Origin: Emcibacter sp. | GTDB taxonomy: Bacteria; Pseudomonadota; Alphaproteobacteria; Sphingomonadales; Emcibacteraceae | Direction: 5' to 3' | Length of the DNA: 14,433 nt | NCBI GenBank assembly: GCA_027019205.1 | Contig: JALUWZ010000068.1 | Location: 1-14,433, forward strand | Shown here: positions 13,238 to 14,433 of the stretch, in pieces | How the letters are laid out: each line of letters starts with the position of its first letter | Numbering within the stretch: position 1 is the stretch's first letter | Program-made: the position numbers and the translations under genes | Notes under the pieces: generated by a model | What the model was told of the DNA's origin: nothing | Databases searched by the model: none | What the model saw: only the letters and a program-made list of their open reading frames with translations

Positions 13238-14433
13238 CTAAAGAGTAACCTTTTCCGCTTTCTTGCGCCTGAGCTGCCAGAGGATGATAATAAGATAGCC
13301 AAACAAGGCAACGGCCCCGACAACCCCGGCCAGGGCCCCGAGCCTGATCACCATATCCCGGTCCAGTATAATCCCGAGAGCGACAAAAAACAGCCCGCCC
13401 AGATGGCCTGCTGCTGCAATATCCAGCAACCGGGCATCGGCCATCTCCGACACCAGCATCGGCACCCCGCCGCCACCACTGCTGTGCATACTGCTCAGGA
13501 AAGGGATAATCCGCTGTAATATCCCGGCAAGGAAGGTCAGCAGCCAACCGGCAATGGCAAGCAGGGCAAAAAGCGCATAGCCGCTGTCCGGCCAATAACC
13601 CATACTGCCCGCCGCGCCCCAGAACAGGGTAAGTGCCAGCATAGCCCAGGCCACCCGGATCAGCAGAAATGGCGTGCCGAGCCGTTTTCTCATCCGCGCC
13701 CTGTAAATCTTTATCATGCCATAAAGATACAGGCCGGCCCCGACCATGCCAAGGGCCAGACCCGCCATTATCGCGGCATCATGGTGGCCGTTAATTCCGA
13801 CAAGAGCGAGAATAATCGCCACCATATTACAGCCGACCGACCAGCGGCCAATCTTTTCCGCCGGGGACGGGGCAAGGGCAAACATCGGCACCAGAATATA
13901 GGAAAACCCCATGGCGAGAAGGCTCATAAACCCGAACACCGCCACGACAAAATGGCTCGATGCCAGAGCCGCATGATCTGCGAAAAGGCCGTATTCCAGA
14001 TTGATAATCAGCAGAATACCAAGCGTCACAAGACCAAGCAGCGACAGCATCGCCGCCTGACAATGGGCCATGATCGCCACCATGCCCCGCACCCCGCGAA
14101 TATTATCCATAATCAGGTAAAAGAACAGCATCAACCCAAGCCCCGCGAGGATGGCCCCCGACAACATCCCCATATACCAGCCCGTAAACATGGCATAAAC
14201 CAGCAGTAGAAATCCCGGGATATACATCCATGATAACAGGCGGCATATCCACACCCCTTTAAACGGTTTGCGGGTGGCGACCGACAATAATTGCAATGAG
14301 GCGCCGATCACCGTCATGGTCAATACGCCAAGGGTCGCCAGATGAATAACGGCCAGTACCGGCCCGCTGCCCAGCCGGTAGCTGGTTATATCCCCGGCCT
14401 GCCACAACAGGGCCGCCCAGAACAGGCCGTAAA
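13238..14433 (-). CDS. Polytopic membrane protein, NnrS/heme-copper-oxidase-like, 5' end cut by window
   Basis: The reading frame runs through the right edge of the window without a stop (397 residues visible); the TTG at 14407 is internal, preceded in frame by YGLFWAALL, more membrane-like sequence. About ten to eleven hydrophobic helices are visible, ending in the basic tail RRKKAEKVTL. Histidines lie inside or at the ends of helices: VIHLATLGVLTMTVIGASLQ, IMAHCQAAM, SSHFVVAVFGFMSLLAMGFS followed by YILVPMFAL, INGHHDAA, RIIPFLSSMHS and AAGHLGGLFF. The pattern H-L-x-x-L-G-x-x-x-M-x-x-G-A-x-x-Q and 'I-I-P-F-L-x-x-x-H' is what I associate with NnrS-like and heme-copper-oxidase-subunit-I-like membrane proteins, so haem or copper binding is plausible. 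NnrS is tied to nitric-oxide stress. Family assignment is tentative. It runs in the same direction as the hemerythrin and GNAT genes. Confidence 0.65.
   Translation of the reverse strand, partial: YGLFWAALLWQAGDITSYRLGSGPVLAVIHLATLGVLTMTVIGASLQLLSVATRKPFKGVWICRLLSWMYIPGFLLLVYAMFTGWYMGMLSGAILAGLGLMLFFYLIMDNIRGVRGMVAIMAHCQAAMLSLLGLVTLGILLIINLEYGLFADHAALASSHFVVAVFGFMSLLAMGFSYILVPMFALAPSPAEKIGRWSVGCNMVAIILALVGINGHHDAAIMAGLALGMVGAGLYLYGMIKIYRARMRKRLGTPFLLIRVAWAMLALTLFWGAAGSMGYWPDSGYALFALLAIAGWLLTFLAGILQRIIPFLSSMHSSGGGGVPMLVSEMADARLLDIAAAGHLGGLFFVALGIILDRDMVIRLGALAGVVGAVALFGYLIIILWQLRRKKAEKVTL

Noticed and set aside
14405..14407. TTG at 14407 as the true start of the membrane protein
   Set aside because: The frame stays open and hydrophobic to the window edge, so the start is outside and the gene is partial.

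Overview
This window carries a benzoyl-CoA reduction locus of the ATP-dependent (class I, Thauera/Magnetospirillum-type) kind, so it comes from a facultatively or strictly anaerobic, aromatic-degrading proteobacterium. The gene content and the style of the proteins suggest an alphaproteobacterium related to Magnetospirillum or other Rhodospirillales-like groups, but this is inference; nothing here fixes the genus. All the DNA is bacterial, gene-dense and fairly uniform in composition. I see no tRNA, rRNA, CRISPR, transposase or phage gene. The longest stretch without a gene is 223 bp (5073-5295).

Layout. (1) 1-2103, plus strand: the Tat-exported small subunit and the flavin/Fe-S large subunit of a GMC-type membrane-linked dehydrogenase (gluconate/fructose/glucose dehydrogenase type), joined by an ATGA overlap. 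(2) 2100-5072, minus strand: korA-korB and a RidA-like protein in one tight operon. KorAB is a 2-oxoacid (probably 2-oxoglutarate):ferredoxin oxidoreductase. (3) 5073-5295: a shared divergent promoter region with a good sigma-70-like promoter facing korA, a perfect TATAAT facing oah, a 13-nt inverted repeat, and a 14-nt motif that recurs upstream of the hemerythrin gene. (4) 5296-11337, plus strand: oah-bcrC-bcrB-bcrA-bcrD-fdx, ending in a 12-bp stem-loop. (5) 11446-11631, plus: a 61-residue DUF1737-like protein. (6) 11636-14433, minus: a tandem-GNAT protein, a hemerythrin-domain protein and a polytopic membrane protein resembling NnrS/heme-copper-type proteins, cut by the window edge.

How it works together. 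KorAB oxidises 2-oxoglutarate from the TCA cycle and reduces the 2[4Fe-4S] ferredoxin. The ferredoxin feeds BcrA/BcrD, which use ATP to push electrons into BcrB/BcrC, where the benzoyl-CoA ring is reduced. Oah later opens the ring by hydrolysis. The two enzymes between reductase and hydrolase (dienoyl-CoA hydratase Dch and the alcohol dehydrogenase Had) are not in this window. The electron-producing and electron-consuming operons therefore fire from one divergent region.

The main points worth a second look are: the RidA-like protein that shares an operon with korAB but has Met where the family's catalytic Arg should be; the operator-like motif shared by the kor/oah and hemerythrin promoters, hinting at joint redox or oxygen control; the hemerythrin/GNAT/membrane-protein set beside an oxygen-sensitive enzyme; and the small DUF1737-like gene behind the bcr operon. 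The core pathway itself is known biology.
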